Shown piece after piece: positions 17,083 through 24,887 of a DNA stretch of 57,223 bases. Made by a program: the position numbers and the translations under genes. Numbering within the stretch: position 1 is the stretch's first letter; every line of letters starts with the position of its first letter. The notes under the pieces are model-generated. The model did not search any database, was not told the origin of the DNA, and saw only the letters and a program-made list of their open reading frames with translations. This DNA is from CAYTGR01 sp964437445 (GTDB taxonomy: Bacteria; Chloroflexota; Anaerolineae; B4-G1; SLSP01), in assembly GCA_964437445.1 (NCBI GenBank), contig CAYTGR010000032.1, positions 1 through 57,223 of the forward strand, read 5' to 3'.

Positions 17083-18098
17083 CCACCTTGATTCAACTGG
17101 ACCACATTACCCGGCGCTTCCAGGTCAAACGGCAGCAATTCATCAAAGCGGTGGACGATGTCTCCTTTGACGTTCAGGAGGGCGAGATTGTCTGCCTGGT
17201 GGGGGAGTCAGGCTGCGGGAAGACCACCACCGGCAAAATGATCGCCGGTCTGCTGAAGCCTTCCGGCGGCCGGATTTTTTACCGCGGCCAGGATATCACC
17301 ACGTTGCAAGGCGAGGCCTGGGAGCAATACCGGCTGGGCGTCCAGATGGTCCACCAGGACCCTTACGCCTCACTCAACCCGACGCATTCCATTTTTGATA
17401 CGCTGGCCGCTCCCCTCCGGCGCCACAAGATCACCGTGGGTGAAGCCGCCACCCGCGCCCAGGCCAGGGAATTGCTGGAAATGGTGGATTTAACGCCGGC
17501 CACGGACTTCTTAGACAAGTACCCGCACCAGCTAAGCGGCGGACAACGCCAGCGGGTGGCGGTCGCTCGTGCGCTCACAGTTAAACCATCGTTCATCATT
17601 GCCGACGAGGCCGTCTCTATGGTGGATGTCTCCATCCGCATCAGCCTGCTTAACACACTGTTACGGCTCAAGCGGGAAATGGGGCTGGCGGTGCTCTTCA
17701 TCACGCATGACCTGGCGCTGGCGAAATATTTCGCCTGGGAAGGCCGGATCGGGGTGATGTATTTGGGCCGCTTAGTAGAGCTCGCACCGGCGCGGCAGTT
17801 GGTGGAAGCGCCGCAGCACCCGTACACGCAAGTCCTTCTCTCCGCCATCCCGGAGGCCGACCCCGATGTGACCCGCACCAAGCAGCACATCCAGCTCCGC
17901 AGTATGGACGTGCCGAGCCTGTTGCGGCTGCCGTCTGGGTGCGCGTTCCACCCCCGCTGCCCGCGCTTTGAAGGCGAAACCTGCGAGCAGGTGGTCCCGC
18001 CGCTTGCCTTCTTCCGCGATGGCTCGGCGGTAGCCTGCCACCCCGTGCAGCGTGAGCGCAAACTGGATAGGGTGGCAGAGCCAACCCGCGCTGATTGA
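17079..18098 (+). CDS. Dpp/Opp-type ABC transporter ATP-binding protein (DppF-like)
   Basis: This 339-aa ATPase is read from ATG 17079, overlapping the DppD stop and preceded by AAAGGAGG. It shows Walker A GESGCGKTTTGK (about residue 45), Q-loop VHQDPYASLNPT, signature LSGGQRQRVAVARAL, a Walker B of IIADEAVSMVD type (A instead of the usual P after DE), and H-loop FITHDLALA. The C-terminal domain has SGCAFHPRCPRFEGETC. Together with the preceding three genes it makes a complete importer core; the binding protein follows 291 bp downstream. Confidence 0.92.
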   Translation: MTTLIQLDHITRRFQVKRQQFIKAVDDVSFDVQEGEIVCLVGESGCGKTTTGKMIAGLLKPSGGRIFYRGQDITTLQGEAWEQYRLGVQMVHQDPYASLNPTHSIFDTLAAPLRRHKITVGEAATRAQARELLEMVDLTPATDFLDKYPHQLSGGQRQRVAVARALTVKPSFIIADEAVSMVDVSIRISLLNTLLRLKREMGLAVLFITHDLALAKYFAWEGRIGVMYLGRLVELAPARQLVEAPQHPYTQVLLSAIPEADPDVTRTKQHIQLRSMDVPSLLRLPSGCAFHPRCPRFEGETCEQVVPPLAFFRDGSAVACHPVQRERKLDRVAEPTRAD

Positions 18099-18100
18099 TC

Positions 18101-18280
18101 ATGAGTCCAGAAGCAGGGCAAATCTGGTTTCGGGTAGCGATTTTTATCACGGTGGTGAGCCTGTTACTGCTGCCATTCCAACAACGTGGCACGGCTGAGT
18201 TTGTTGTCACAGTTTTGACGCTGATCGTTGGTATTGTCATGACGGCGCTGATTGTGATCATCGTCCGAAAGAGCCAATAG
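18101..18280 (+). CDS. Small membrane protein with two predicted helices, unknown function
   Basis: This 59-aa frame runs from ATG 18101, 2 bp after the DppF-like stop. It contains two hydrophobic stretches, FRVAIFITVVSLLLLPF (about residues 11-27) and FVVTVLTLIVGIVMTALIVI (about 36-55), ending in a basic tail RKSQ. The tight spacing to the ATPase gene and the clear two-helix pattern favour a real gene, perhaps an accessory of the transporter. There is no strong ribosome-binding site, so translation may depend on coupling. No family is recognised. Confidence 0.6.
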   Translation: MSPEAGQIWFRVAIFITVVSLLLLPFQQRGTAEFVVTVLTLIVGIVMTALIVIIVRKSQ

Positions 18281-18298
18281 CCTGAAATGTCTGAAGTG

Positions 18299-18350
18299 AA
18301 GGAGGTGATTGACGCTCATAATCTGTTCACCAGAGTCCCTTGATTTTTAG
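18299..18350 (+). promoter_or_regulatory. Perfect Shine-Dalgarno sequence with a 13-codon leader frame upstream of the binding-protein gene
   Basis: AAGGAGGTGAT (18299-18309) is an 11-base match to the complement of the 16S 3' end, yet no long gene follows it. A TTG at 18309 opens a 13-codon frame ending TAG 18348-18350, 38 bp before the binding-protein ATG. It may be a leader peptide or a decayed start. Confidence 0.35.
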
Positions 18351-18367
18351 TGCTCGTTCGTTTTACT
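18340..18367 (+). promoter_or_regulatory. Probable promoter of the binding-protein gene
   Basis: TTGATT (18340-18345), a 16-bp spacer and TTTACT (18362-18367) lie just before the AAGGAGG site and ATG 18389. The TTTACTCAAAT context is shared with the promoter of the permease operon (13991-14001), hinting at common control. Confidence 0.45.
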
Positions 18368-18388
18368 CAAATTTCTGAAGGAGGAACA

Positions 18389-21300
18389 ATGCGCAAGTTT
18401 AGCTTTTTGGCCGTGATTTTGATCCTGGCGACCTTGCTGGCAGCCTGCGGCCCCACGCCGACGGCTACTCCAGAGCCGACTACGCCGCCCCCCACGCAAC
18501 CACCGGCAACCACGGTCGCGCCGACGCCGGAAAAAACGGCAGAGCCGACCCCGGTGGCCCGTGAGTGGCCCGAGGGGGTAGTGAATATCCTGACGGTGAA
18601 GTTACGGGCGGGGCAGCAGTGGAGTGATGGCACGCCGCTGGTGGCCAAGGACCTGGTGGGGACGTACAACATCTACTGGGCGCAGAATGCCGCCGTCTGG
18701 ACGTACCTGAAGGACGTGGTGGCGGTAGACGACACCACAGTGGAGTTCTGGATCAAGACGGCGTCGCCGCGCGTGCTGCGGTTGATTCTGCGGGCCAACC
18801 AGCCCGCGCCGTACTCGGTGTACGGGAAGTGGATGGAGCAGGCGGCGGAGTTGCGCGGCAAAGGGGAGGACCCGAAAGGGGACAAGGTGAAGGCGCTGGT
18901 AGACGACCTGTATGCGTTCAAGCCGGAGACGGTGGTAGCGTATGGGCCGTTCATTCTGGACCCGGCGTCGGTGACGGAAGCGCAGTTGGAGTTGGTGAAG
19001 AACCCGACGGGGTACAACGCGAGCAAGATTGACTTTGAGAAGCTGCTGGTCTACTACGGGGAGACAGCGGCCTCGATTCCGCTGGTGTTGTCTAACGAAG
19101 TGGACTACAGCACGCACGGGTACACGCCGTCGGACGTGGAGCAGATCAAGACGATCCCGAACCTGAAGGTCTTCACGGGGCCGACGGGGACGGGGCCGGG
19201 GCTGTGGTTCAACCAGGCGGTCTACCCGTTGAACAAGAAGGAAGTGCGGCAGGCCTTTGCGTACATCATAGACCGGGACGAGAACGCGAAGGTAGCGATG
19301 GGTGACGCCGGGAAGGGGATTCAATACGAAGCAGGGTTCACAGACCTGCAGGTCCCGGCGTGGCTGTCGGCGGATGACATCGCCAAGTTGAACCCCTACG
19401 CGAAGGACTGGGCGAAGGCGGAGGAATTGCTGAAGAGCCTGGGGTTCAAGAAGGGCAGCGATGGCATCTGGGTGGACGACACGGGGAAGAAGTTGGAGTT
19501 TGAGCTCTCGGTGCCGGCGGACTTCGCGGACTGGCTCGGCTCGGCGGAGAACGCGGCGCAGCAGTTGAACGCTTTTGGGATCAAGGCGACGGTGCGGGGG
19601 TATCCCTCGGCGGAACGGGCCACCGCGCAGAAGGAAGGCAAGTATCAGATCTTGGTGGACCTTTCCATCTACTACAACCCGCCGCACCCGCACACGTCGT
19701 TCAACTACTACCTGAACACGCCACGCAATGCGCCGGAGGCGACGGATGCCTTCAAGGGGATGAACTGGTCGTGGAAGCAGGTGGACCCCGGCACGGGCAA
19801 GGAAGTCTACATTCCTGACCTGCTGACGGCGGCCTCCGCGGGGTTTGACTTTGAGGCCCAGAAACCGGCCATTGCCAGCCTGGCGCGGATCGTGAACGAG
19901 GAACTGCCGGTGCTGGCGCTGTTTGAGCGGTACTCCACGGACGTGATCAACTACGATACGCGGGTGACGGGCTGGCTGCCGTTCACCGATCCGATCTACC
20001 AGAACAACCAGGCCGACCTGTACATCGCCAAGCAGTTGCTGGATGGGACGCTGAAGAAATCGGCGACCGGGGATGGGACCTTCCACACCGTTTATCCCTA
20101 CCCGCAACCCCCCAACTACGACCTGAACCTCTTCACCACCAGCAGCCTCCCGGCGGGGTTGGGCAATCCTTCCTACAACGTGATGTATCCGCCCCTCTTC
20201 TACTACCTCTGGGCGGAGGCCAAATACGTCCCGGCCGTGGCGGAAAGCTATACGCTGGAATCGCCGCCGGCTAAGGCAGAAGAACCGGCTCCGCTGCCCG
20301 AGGGGGTAGTGAATATCCTGACGGTGAAGTTGCGGGCGGGGCAGCAGTGGAGCGACGGCACGCCGCTGGTGGCCAAGGACCTGGTGGGGACGTACAACAT
20401 CTACTGGGCGCAGAATGCCGCCGTCTGGACGTACCTGAAGGACGTGGTGGCGGTAGACGACACCACAGTGGAGTTCTGGATCAAGACGGCGTCGCCGCGC
20501 GTGCTGCGGTTGATTCTGCGGGCCAACCAGCCCGCGCCGTACTCGGTGTACGGGAAGTGGATGGAGCAGGCGGCGGAGTTGCGCGGCAAAGGGGAGGACC
20601 CGAAAGGGGACAAGGTGAAGGCGCTGGTAGACGACCTGTATGCGTTCAAGCCGGAGACGGTGGTAGCGTATGGGCCGTTCATTCTGGACCCGGCGTCGGT
20701 GACGGAAGCGCAGTTGGAGTTGGTGAAGAACCCGACGGGGTACAACGCGAGCAAGATTGACTTTGAGAAGCTGCTGGTCTACTACGGGGAGACAGCGGCC
20801 TCGATTCCGCTGGTGTTGTCTAACGAAGTGGACTACAGCACGCACGGGTACACGCCGTCGGACGTGGAGCAGATCAAGACGATCCCGAACCTGAAGGTCT
20901 TCACGGGGCCGACGGGGACGGGGCCGGGGCTGTGGTTCAACCAGGCGGTCTACCCGTTGAACAAGAAGGAAGTGCGGCAGGCCTTTGCGTACATCATAGA
21001 CCGGGACGAGAACGCGAAGGTAGCGATGGGTGACGCCGGGAAGGGGATTCAATACGAAGCAGGGTTCACAGACCTGCAGGTCCCGGCGTGGCTGTCGGCG
21101 GATGACATCGCCAAGTTGAACCCCTACGCGAAGGACTGGGCGAAGGCGGAGGAATTGCTGAAGAGCCTGGGGTTCAAGAAGGGCAGCGATGGCATCTGGG
21201 TGGACGACACGGGGAAGAAGTTGGAGTTTGAGCTCTCGGTGCCGGCGGACTTCGCGGACTGGCTCGGCTCGGCGGAGAACGCGGCGCAGCAGTTGAACGC

Positions 21301-21991
21301 TTTTGGGATCAAGGCGACGGTGCGGGGGTATCCCTCGGCGGAACGGGCCACCGCGCAGAAGGAAGGCAAGTATCAGATCTTGGTGGACCTTTCCATCTAC
21401 TACAACCCGCCGCACCCGCACACGTCGTTCAACTACTACCTGAACACGCCACGCAATGCGCCGGAGGCGACGGATGCCTTCAAGGGGATGAACTGGTCGT
21501 GGAAGCAGGTGGACCCCGGCACGGGCAAGGAAGTCTACATTCCTGACCTGCTGACGGCGGCCTCCGCGGGGTTTGACTTTGAGGCCCAGAAACCGGCCAT
21601 TGCCAGCCTGGCGCGGATCGTGAACGAGGAACTGCCGGTGCTGGCGCTGTTTGAGCGGTACTCCACGGACGTGATCAACTACGATACGCGGGTGACGGGC
21701 TGGCTGCCGTTCACCGATCCGATCTACCAGAACAACCAGGCCGACCTGTACATCGCCAAGCAGTTGCTGGATGGGACGCTGAAGAAATCGGCGACCGGGG
21801 ATGGGACCTTCCACACCGTTTATCCCTACCCGCAACCCCCCAACTACGACCTGAACCTCTTCACCACCAGCAGCCTCCCGGCGGGGTTGGGCAATCCTTC
21901 CTACAACGTGATGTATCCGCCCCTCTTCTACTACCTCTGGGCGGAGGCCAAATACGTCCCCGCCGTGGCGGAAAGCTATACGCTGCGGTAA
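18389..21991 (+). CDS. Peptide/oligosaccharide-type ABC binding lipoprotein with internal tandem, permuted duplication
   Basis: This 1200-aa protein is about twice the usual 550-600 aa of SBP_bac_5 (DppA/OppA) proteins. It has lipobox LAAC (Cys20) and a Pro/Thr linker to about residue 60. Two copies of 563 residues (61-623 and 637-1199) are identical as far as I can see, joined by a 13-aa Pro/Ala/Glu linker. The copies are circularly permuted. Each begins with the segment that normally follows the N-terminal strand (TVKLRAGQQWSDGTPL) and ends with the normal N-terminal segment (YPYPQPPNYDLNLF...YVPAVAESYTL). A complete canonical domain therefore spans about 562-1137, flanked by an orphan C-part and an orphan N-part. 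It feeds the Dpp-like importer. Recent duplication, gene conversion or misassembly are all possible. Confidence 0.88.
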   Translation: MRKFSFLAVILILATLLAACGPTPTATPEPTTPPPTQPPATTVAPTPEKTAEPTPVAREWPEGVVNILTVKLRAGQQWSDGTPLVAKDLVGTYNIYWAQNAAVWTYLKDVVAVDDTTVEFWIKTASPRVLRLILRANQPAPYSVYGKWMEQAAELRGKGEDPKGDKVKALVDDLYAFKPETVVAYGPFILDPASVTEAQLELVKNPTGYNASKIDFEKLLVYYGETAASIPLVLSNEVDYSTHGYTPSDVEQIKTIPNLKVFTGPTGTGPGLWFNQAVYPLNKKEVRQAFAYIIDRDENAKVAMGDAGKGIQYEAGFTDLQVPAWLSADDIAKLNPYAKDWAKAEELLKSLGFKKGSDGIWVDDTGKKLEFELSVPADFADWLGSAENAAQQLNAFGIKATVRGYPSAERATAQKEGKYQILVDLSIYYNPPHPHTSFNYYLNTPRNAPEATDAFKGMNWSWKQVDPGTGKEVYIPDLLTAASAGFDFEAQKPAIASLARIVNEELPVLALFERYSTDVINYDTRVTGWLPFTDPIYQNNQADLYIAKQLLDGTLKKSATGDGTFHTVYPYPQPPNYDLNLFTTSSLPAGLGNPSYNVMYPPLFYYLWAEAKYVPAVAESYTLESPPAKAEEPAPLPEGVVNILTVKLRAGQQWSDGTPLVAKDLVGTYNIYWAQNAAVWTYLKDVVAVDDTTVEFWIKTASPRVLRLILRANQPAPYSVYGKWMEQAAELRGKGEDPKGDKVKALVDDLYAFKPETVVAYGPFILDPASVTEAQLELVKNPTGYNASKIDFEKLLVYYGETAASIPLVLSNEVDYSTHGYTPSDVEQIKTIPNLKVFTGPTGTGPGLWFNQAVYPLNKKEVRQAFAYIIDRDENAKVAMGDAGKGIQYEAGFTDLQVPAWLSADDIAKLNPYAKDWAKAEELLKSLGFKKGSDGIWVDDTGKKLEFELSVPADFADWLGSAENAAQQLNAFGIKATVRGYPSAERATAQKEGKYQILVDLSIYYNPPHPHTSFNYYLNTPRNAPEATDAFKGMNWSWKQVDPGTGKEVYIPDLLTAASAGFDFEAQKPAIASLARIVNEELPVLALFERYSTDVINYDTRVTGWLPFTDPIYQNNQADLYIAKQLLDGTLKKSATGDGTFHTVYPYPQPPNYDLNLFTTSSLPAGLGNPSYNVMYPPLFYYLWAEAKYVPAVAESYTLR
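18569..20257 (+). repeat. Direct repeat of 1689 bp, copy 1 (inside the binding-protein gene)
   Basis: It matches 20297-21985 at an offset of 1728 bp. By eye I find about four substitutions, at 18604, near 18623-18626, and at 20232; all lie within about 60 bp of the repeat ends. The interior looks identical. Confidence 0.93.
20297..21985 (+). repeat. Direct repeat of 1689 bp, copy 2 (inside the binding-protein gene)
   Basis: This is the second copy of 18569-20257. It is separated from copy 1 by a 39-bp in-frame linker, and the gene stops two codons after it ends. Confidence 0.93.
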
Positions 21992-22000
21992 ACCATCTGC

Positions 22001-22032
22001 GGGTAGAGACGGGCTCCGGCCCGTCTCTACCC
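22001..22032. terminator. Hairpin after the binding-protein gene
   Basis: GGGTAGAGACGGGC and its complement GCCCGTCTCTACCC surround a TCCG loop, giving a perfect 14-bp stem. It is not followed by a T-run but sits 10 bp after the stop and 30 bp before the NagZ start, so it probably limits read-through. Confidence 0.7.
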
Positions 22033-22061
22033 CCTCCCGCTGATCAGCGAAAGGTGAAACG

Positions 22062-23789
22062 ATGCGCCCTTTTTGTTCCCCCAAGTCACTTTTGTCGCCT
22101 CTTTTCATCTTTCTCTGCTCAATTTTCATCCTGCTGGGAGGTTGTATGCCTGTAACACCGTTGCCTATCGCTACCCCGGAAGTAACCCCGCTACCCTTCA
22201 CGCCCCGGCCGACCGCGACGCCGACCCCCGAGCTGGAAGCCTTGCTGGCTTCCATGACGCTGGAACAGAAAATCGGCCAGGTGATGATCATCGGCTTTGA
22301 CGGCCTGGAGCCGGAACCGGATTTGCTGGAGATGATCCGCACCTATCACGTCGGCGGCGTGATCCTCTTTGCGCGCAATGTGGGCTCGCCGAGCCAGGTG
22401 GCGGAGTTGACCAATGCCCTCCAGCGCGCGGCGCTGGAAAGCGGCCAGCCGGGGCTGTTCATCGCCATTGACCAGGAAGGCGGGCGCGTGGCCCGGCTGA
22501 CCGAGGAGAAGGGCTTCACCGAGTTCCCCGGCGCGATGGCCCTGGCGGCGACCGGTGACGTGGAGAACGCCCGCCGCGTGGCGCAAGCTCTGGCGGCGGA
22601 GATGCGCGCCGTCGGCATCAATACCGATTTCGCGCCCGATCTGGATGTCAACAACAACCCGGCCAACCCGGTCATCGGCATCCGCTCCTTCGGCTCCGAT
22701 CCGGCGCGCGTGGCCGGGTACGGCGTGGCTTTCCTGGAAGGCTTGCAGGCCGGTGGCGTGCTCGCTTTCGGCAAGCACTTCCCTGGCCACGGCGACACCG
22801 CCACCGATTCGCACGTGGCGCTGCCGGTGGTCCCCCACGACCGGGCGCGCCTGGAGGTGGTGGAGTTCGTGCCCTTCAAAGCCGCGATGGCGGCGGATGT
22901 GGCGGGGATCATGTCGGCGCACGTGACCTTCCCGGCGATTGACGCCACGCCAGGGCTGCCGGCGACTCTCTCGTCCAGGGTGCTCACCGGGCTGCTGCGC
23001 GAGGAGCTGGGCTATGGCGGTCTGCTCGTCACCGATTCCCTGGAAATGGGCGCGCTGGCGCAGAGCGGCTACCCGGTCCCCCTGGCGGCGGCGACCGCTT
23101 TTGCGGCCGGTGCCGACCTGCTGCTCTTCAACCGCGATCACGCGCTGCACCGCGCCGCCTTTGCAGAACTCCGCGCCCGGTTGCTGGATGGCCGGATTTC
23201 CGAAACGCGGCTTAACGAGGCCGTTCGCCGCATTCTCCAGGCCAAAGCGCGGTTTGGGCTGCTCCAGCCCGCGCTGGTGGATGCTACCGTGGCAGAGGTC
23301 GCTTGCGGCACCGCCGGGGCCAAAGCCCTTTCCCGCGCGGTGGCCGCTCAGGCCATCACGCTGGTCCGTGCCGGGGAACCGGCCGCACTGCCGCTGGCCC
23401 CGGCTGCCAGACCGCTGGTCGTGGAGACGCCCGCCGCCGCTGGCCTGGGCCGGGCGCTGGATGTCCCCTTTATCGTTGTGGATGAACAGCCGACGCGGGC
23501 GCAACGGCAGAGTGCGCTCAGCATGGCGCGCGACGGCCGGCCGGTCATCATCGCCGTGGCCGATGTGGCCCGTTACCCTGAACAAGGGGACCTGGTGGAG
23601 GCCTTCCTGAAGACCGCGTCGCCGGTTATCGTGGTCGCCGTCCGCACGCCCTACGATCTGGCGTCCATCCCGGCCGGGCCGACCCTGCTGGCGACTTACG
23701 GCCTGACCCCGCCCCTGCTGGAGGCACTCCTGGCTGTCCTCCACGGTCAGACCGCCCCGCAGGGCCATCTGCCAGTAGACCTTCCATGA
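22062..23789 (+). CDS. nagZ: NagZ-type beta-N-acetylglucosaminidase, GH3 lipoprotein
   Basis: This 575-aa protein has a lipobox LLGGC (Cys28) and a Pro/Thr linker. The GH3 N-domain holds the NagZ histidine/aspartate motif KHFPGHGDT with DSH soon after (about residues 238-252) and the nucleophile region VTDSLEMGAL (Asp325). A C-terminal GH3_C-like domain follows (about 420-575), as in the two-domain B. subtilis NagZ and unlike the short cytosolic E. coli enzyme. It cleaves GlcNAc from GlcNAc-MurNAc fragments. The lipid anchor places it outside the membrane, where it would prepare fragments for the adjacent importer. Substrate assignment rests on the motif and on the NamZ/AmiE/MurQ neighbours. 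Confidence 0.88.
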   Translation: MRPFCSPKSLLSPLFIFLCSIFILLGGCMPVTPLPIATPEVTPLPFTPRPTATPTPELEALLASMTLEQKIGQVMIIGFDGLEPEPDLLEMIRTYHVGGVILFARNVGSPSQVAELTNALQRAALESGQPGLFIAIDQEGGRVARLTEEKGFTEFPGAMALAATGDVENARRVAQALAAEMRAVGINTDFAPDLDVNNNPANPVIGIRSFGSDPARVAGYGVAFLEGLQAGGVLAFGKHFPGHGDTATDSHVALPVVPHDRARLEVVEFVPFKAAMAADVAGIMSAHVTFPAIDATPGLPATLSSRVLTGLLREELGYGGLLVTDSLEMGALAQSGYPVPLAAATAFAAGADLLLFNRDHALHRAAFAELRARLLDGRISETRLNEAVRRILQAKARFGLLQPALVDATVAEVACGTAGAKALSRAVAAQAITLVRAGEPAALPLAPAARPLVVETPAAAGLGRALDVPFIVVDEQPTRAQRQSALSMARDGRPVIIAVADVARYPEQGDLVEAFLKTASPVIVVAVRTPYDLASIPAGPTLLATYGLTPPLLEALLAVLHGQTAPQGHLPVDLP

Positions 23790-23811
23790 CCGGACTCCTG
23801 TGAGTGGATGT

Positions 23812-24779
23812 ATGACGTTTCACGGCTCACGTTTCACGTTTCACGTTTCACGTTTCACATCTCACGGCTCACATTCCACGTTTCAGACCATCATCTTCTT
23901 TGACCTGGACAGCACCTTGATTGACGGTCCTTTCAAGCCGGTGGTGCTCCCGGCGATCCTGGAGGAACTGGCGGCTTCGGGGCTGGAGCCGGCTGCCTTG
24001 CGCCGGCTCTTGGTGGAGGAGAATTTTCGCCGGCAGGCCGATCCAACCTGCCCGCCGACCGTGGCGATGGATTGGGACGATATTTTCCAGGCCCTGGGCC
24101 GGCGGTTGGGTGTTCCGGTCACCACCAACGCCGAGGCGTTGATCCGCGCGCACGCCGGGCCGCCGTATTCAACCCTCCATCCCGGCGCGCTGGCAGCGTT
24201 GCAGGCGCTCAGGACGCCAGAACGCGCCCTGGTGCTGGCGACCAAAGGGCTCCGTAAGTACCAGCAGCCGATTGTGGACGCGCTCGGCCTGACGCCTTAT
24301 TTCACGGCGATGCTCACGCCGGATACGCACCAGGCGCTCAAGCGCGACCGCGCCTTCTACGGCGCCTGGCCGGAACAGGCGGTGTTGACCATCATGGTGG
24401 GGGACTACTACGAGGATGATGTGCTGCCGGCGCNNNNNNNNNNNNNNNNNNNNNNNNNNNNNNNNNNNNNNNNNNNNNNNNNNNNNNNNNNNNNNNNNNN
24501 NNNNNNNNNNNNNNNNNNNNNNNNNNNNNNNNNGCGGTGTTGACCATCATGGTGGGGGACTACTACGAGGATGATGTGCTGCCGGCGCACACTTTTGGTT
24601 TCAAGCCGGTCTGGAAACCGGCCCTGCTTCCGGCGGAGCTCCAGGCTTTGGACCCTTTGGCCCGGGCGACGGCTTATCCTTACACCTCCGGGCAACCTGT
24701 CCGCCCGGAGGCGATCATCTTTCATCTGGATGAACTCCCGGCGGTTGTAGAACGGTTGGAGAATGAGGGAAATCAATAG
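23812..24779 (+). CDS. HAD-superfamily phosphatase, interrupted by an artificial scaffold gap
   Basis: The HAD motif FFDLDSTLIDG follows a 25-residue N-terminal stretch that is pure translated heptamer repeat (FHVSRFT-like). Motif 2 is LVLATKG and the acidic motif 4 is MVGDYYEDDVLPA. The N-gap and a repeated 55 bp interrupt the frame. Dropping 155 bases (100 N plus one 55-bp copy) restores one continuous frame to TAG 24777-24779, giving about 270 aa. HAD proteins dephosphorylate sugar phosphates and similar compounds; in this island a muramyl or hexosamine phosphate is possible. Start choice: ATG 23812, as no start codon exists after the repeat. GTG 23800 is an alternative. Confidence 0.8.
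23814..23883 (+). repeat. Heptanucleotide tandem repeat, CACGTTT-type x10, inside a coding frame
   Basis: Ten consecutive 7-bp units (CACGTTT, CACGGCT, CACATCT variants) begin directly after ATG 23812 and end just before the HAD motif. Read in frame they give a 7-residue periodic peptide. Since 7 is not a multiple of 3, a unit gain or loss would shift the frame of the HAD protein. Confidence 0.92.
24379..24588. other. Scaffold gap (100 N) flanked by an identical 55-bp sequence
   Basis: Bases 24379-24433 and 24534-24588 are identical, and exactly 100 N separate them. This is what an unmerged contig overlap joined by a default-size gap looks like. Collapsing the overlap also restores the HAD reading frame, so no bases need be missing. 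Confidence 0.95.
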
Positions 24780-24887
24780 GCCGTTTTGGGTACGAAATTC
24801 AAACACAAGCAAAGGGTGGGATTTAGCCACTATAAGTCACAGATGGTTTGTTTTAATCCGGCGCTTTTAAACTTTACCGAGGTATAA

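Noticed and set aside
18602..22342. 1246-codon open frame on the minus strand opposite the binding-protein gene
   Set aside because: It mirrors the plus-strand gene codon by codon, is extremely rich in Arg/Val/His/Leu, repeats exactly with the DNA duplication, and has no recognisable domain. It is an antisense shadow of GC-rich coding DNA.
22191..23768. 525-codon minus-strand open frame opposite nagZ
   Set aside because: Shadow of the GH3 gene; no motif, skewed composition, no ribosome-binding site.
24379..24588. 55-bp duplication considered as a transposon target-site or attachment-site repeat
   Set aside because: The copies flank only a 100-N placeholder, and merging them restores a reading frame, so an assembly overlap explains it fully.
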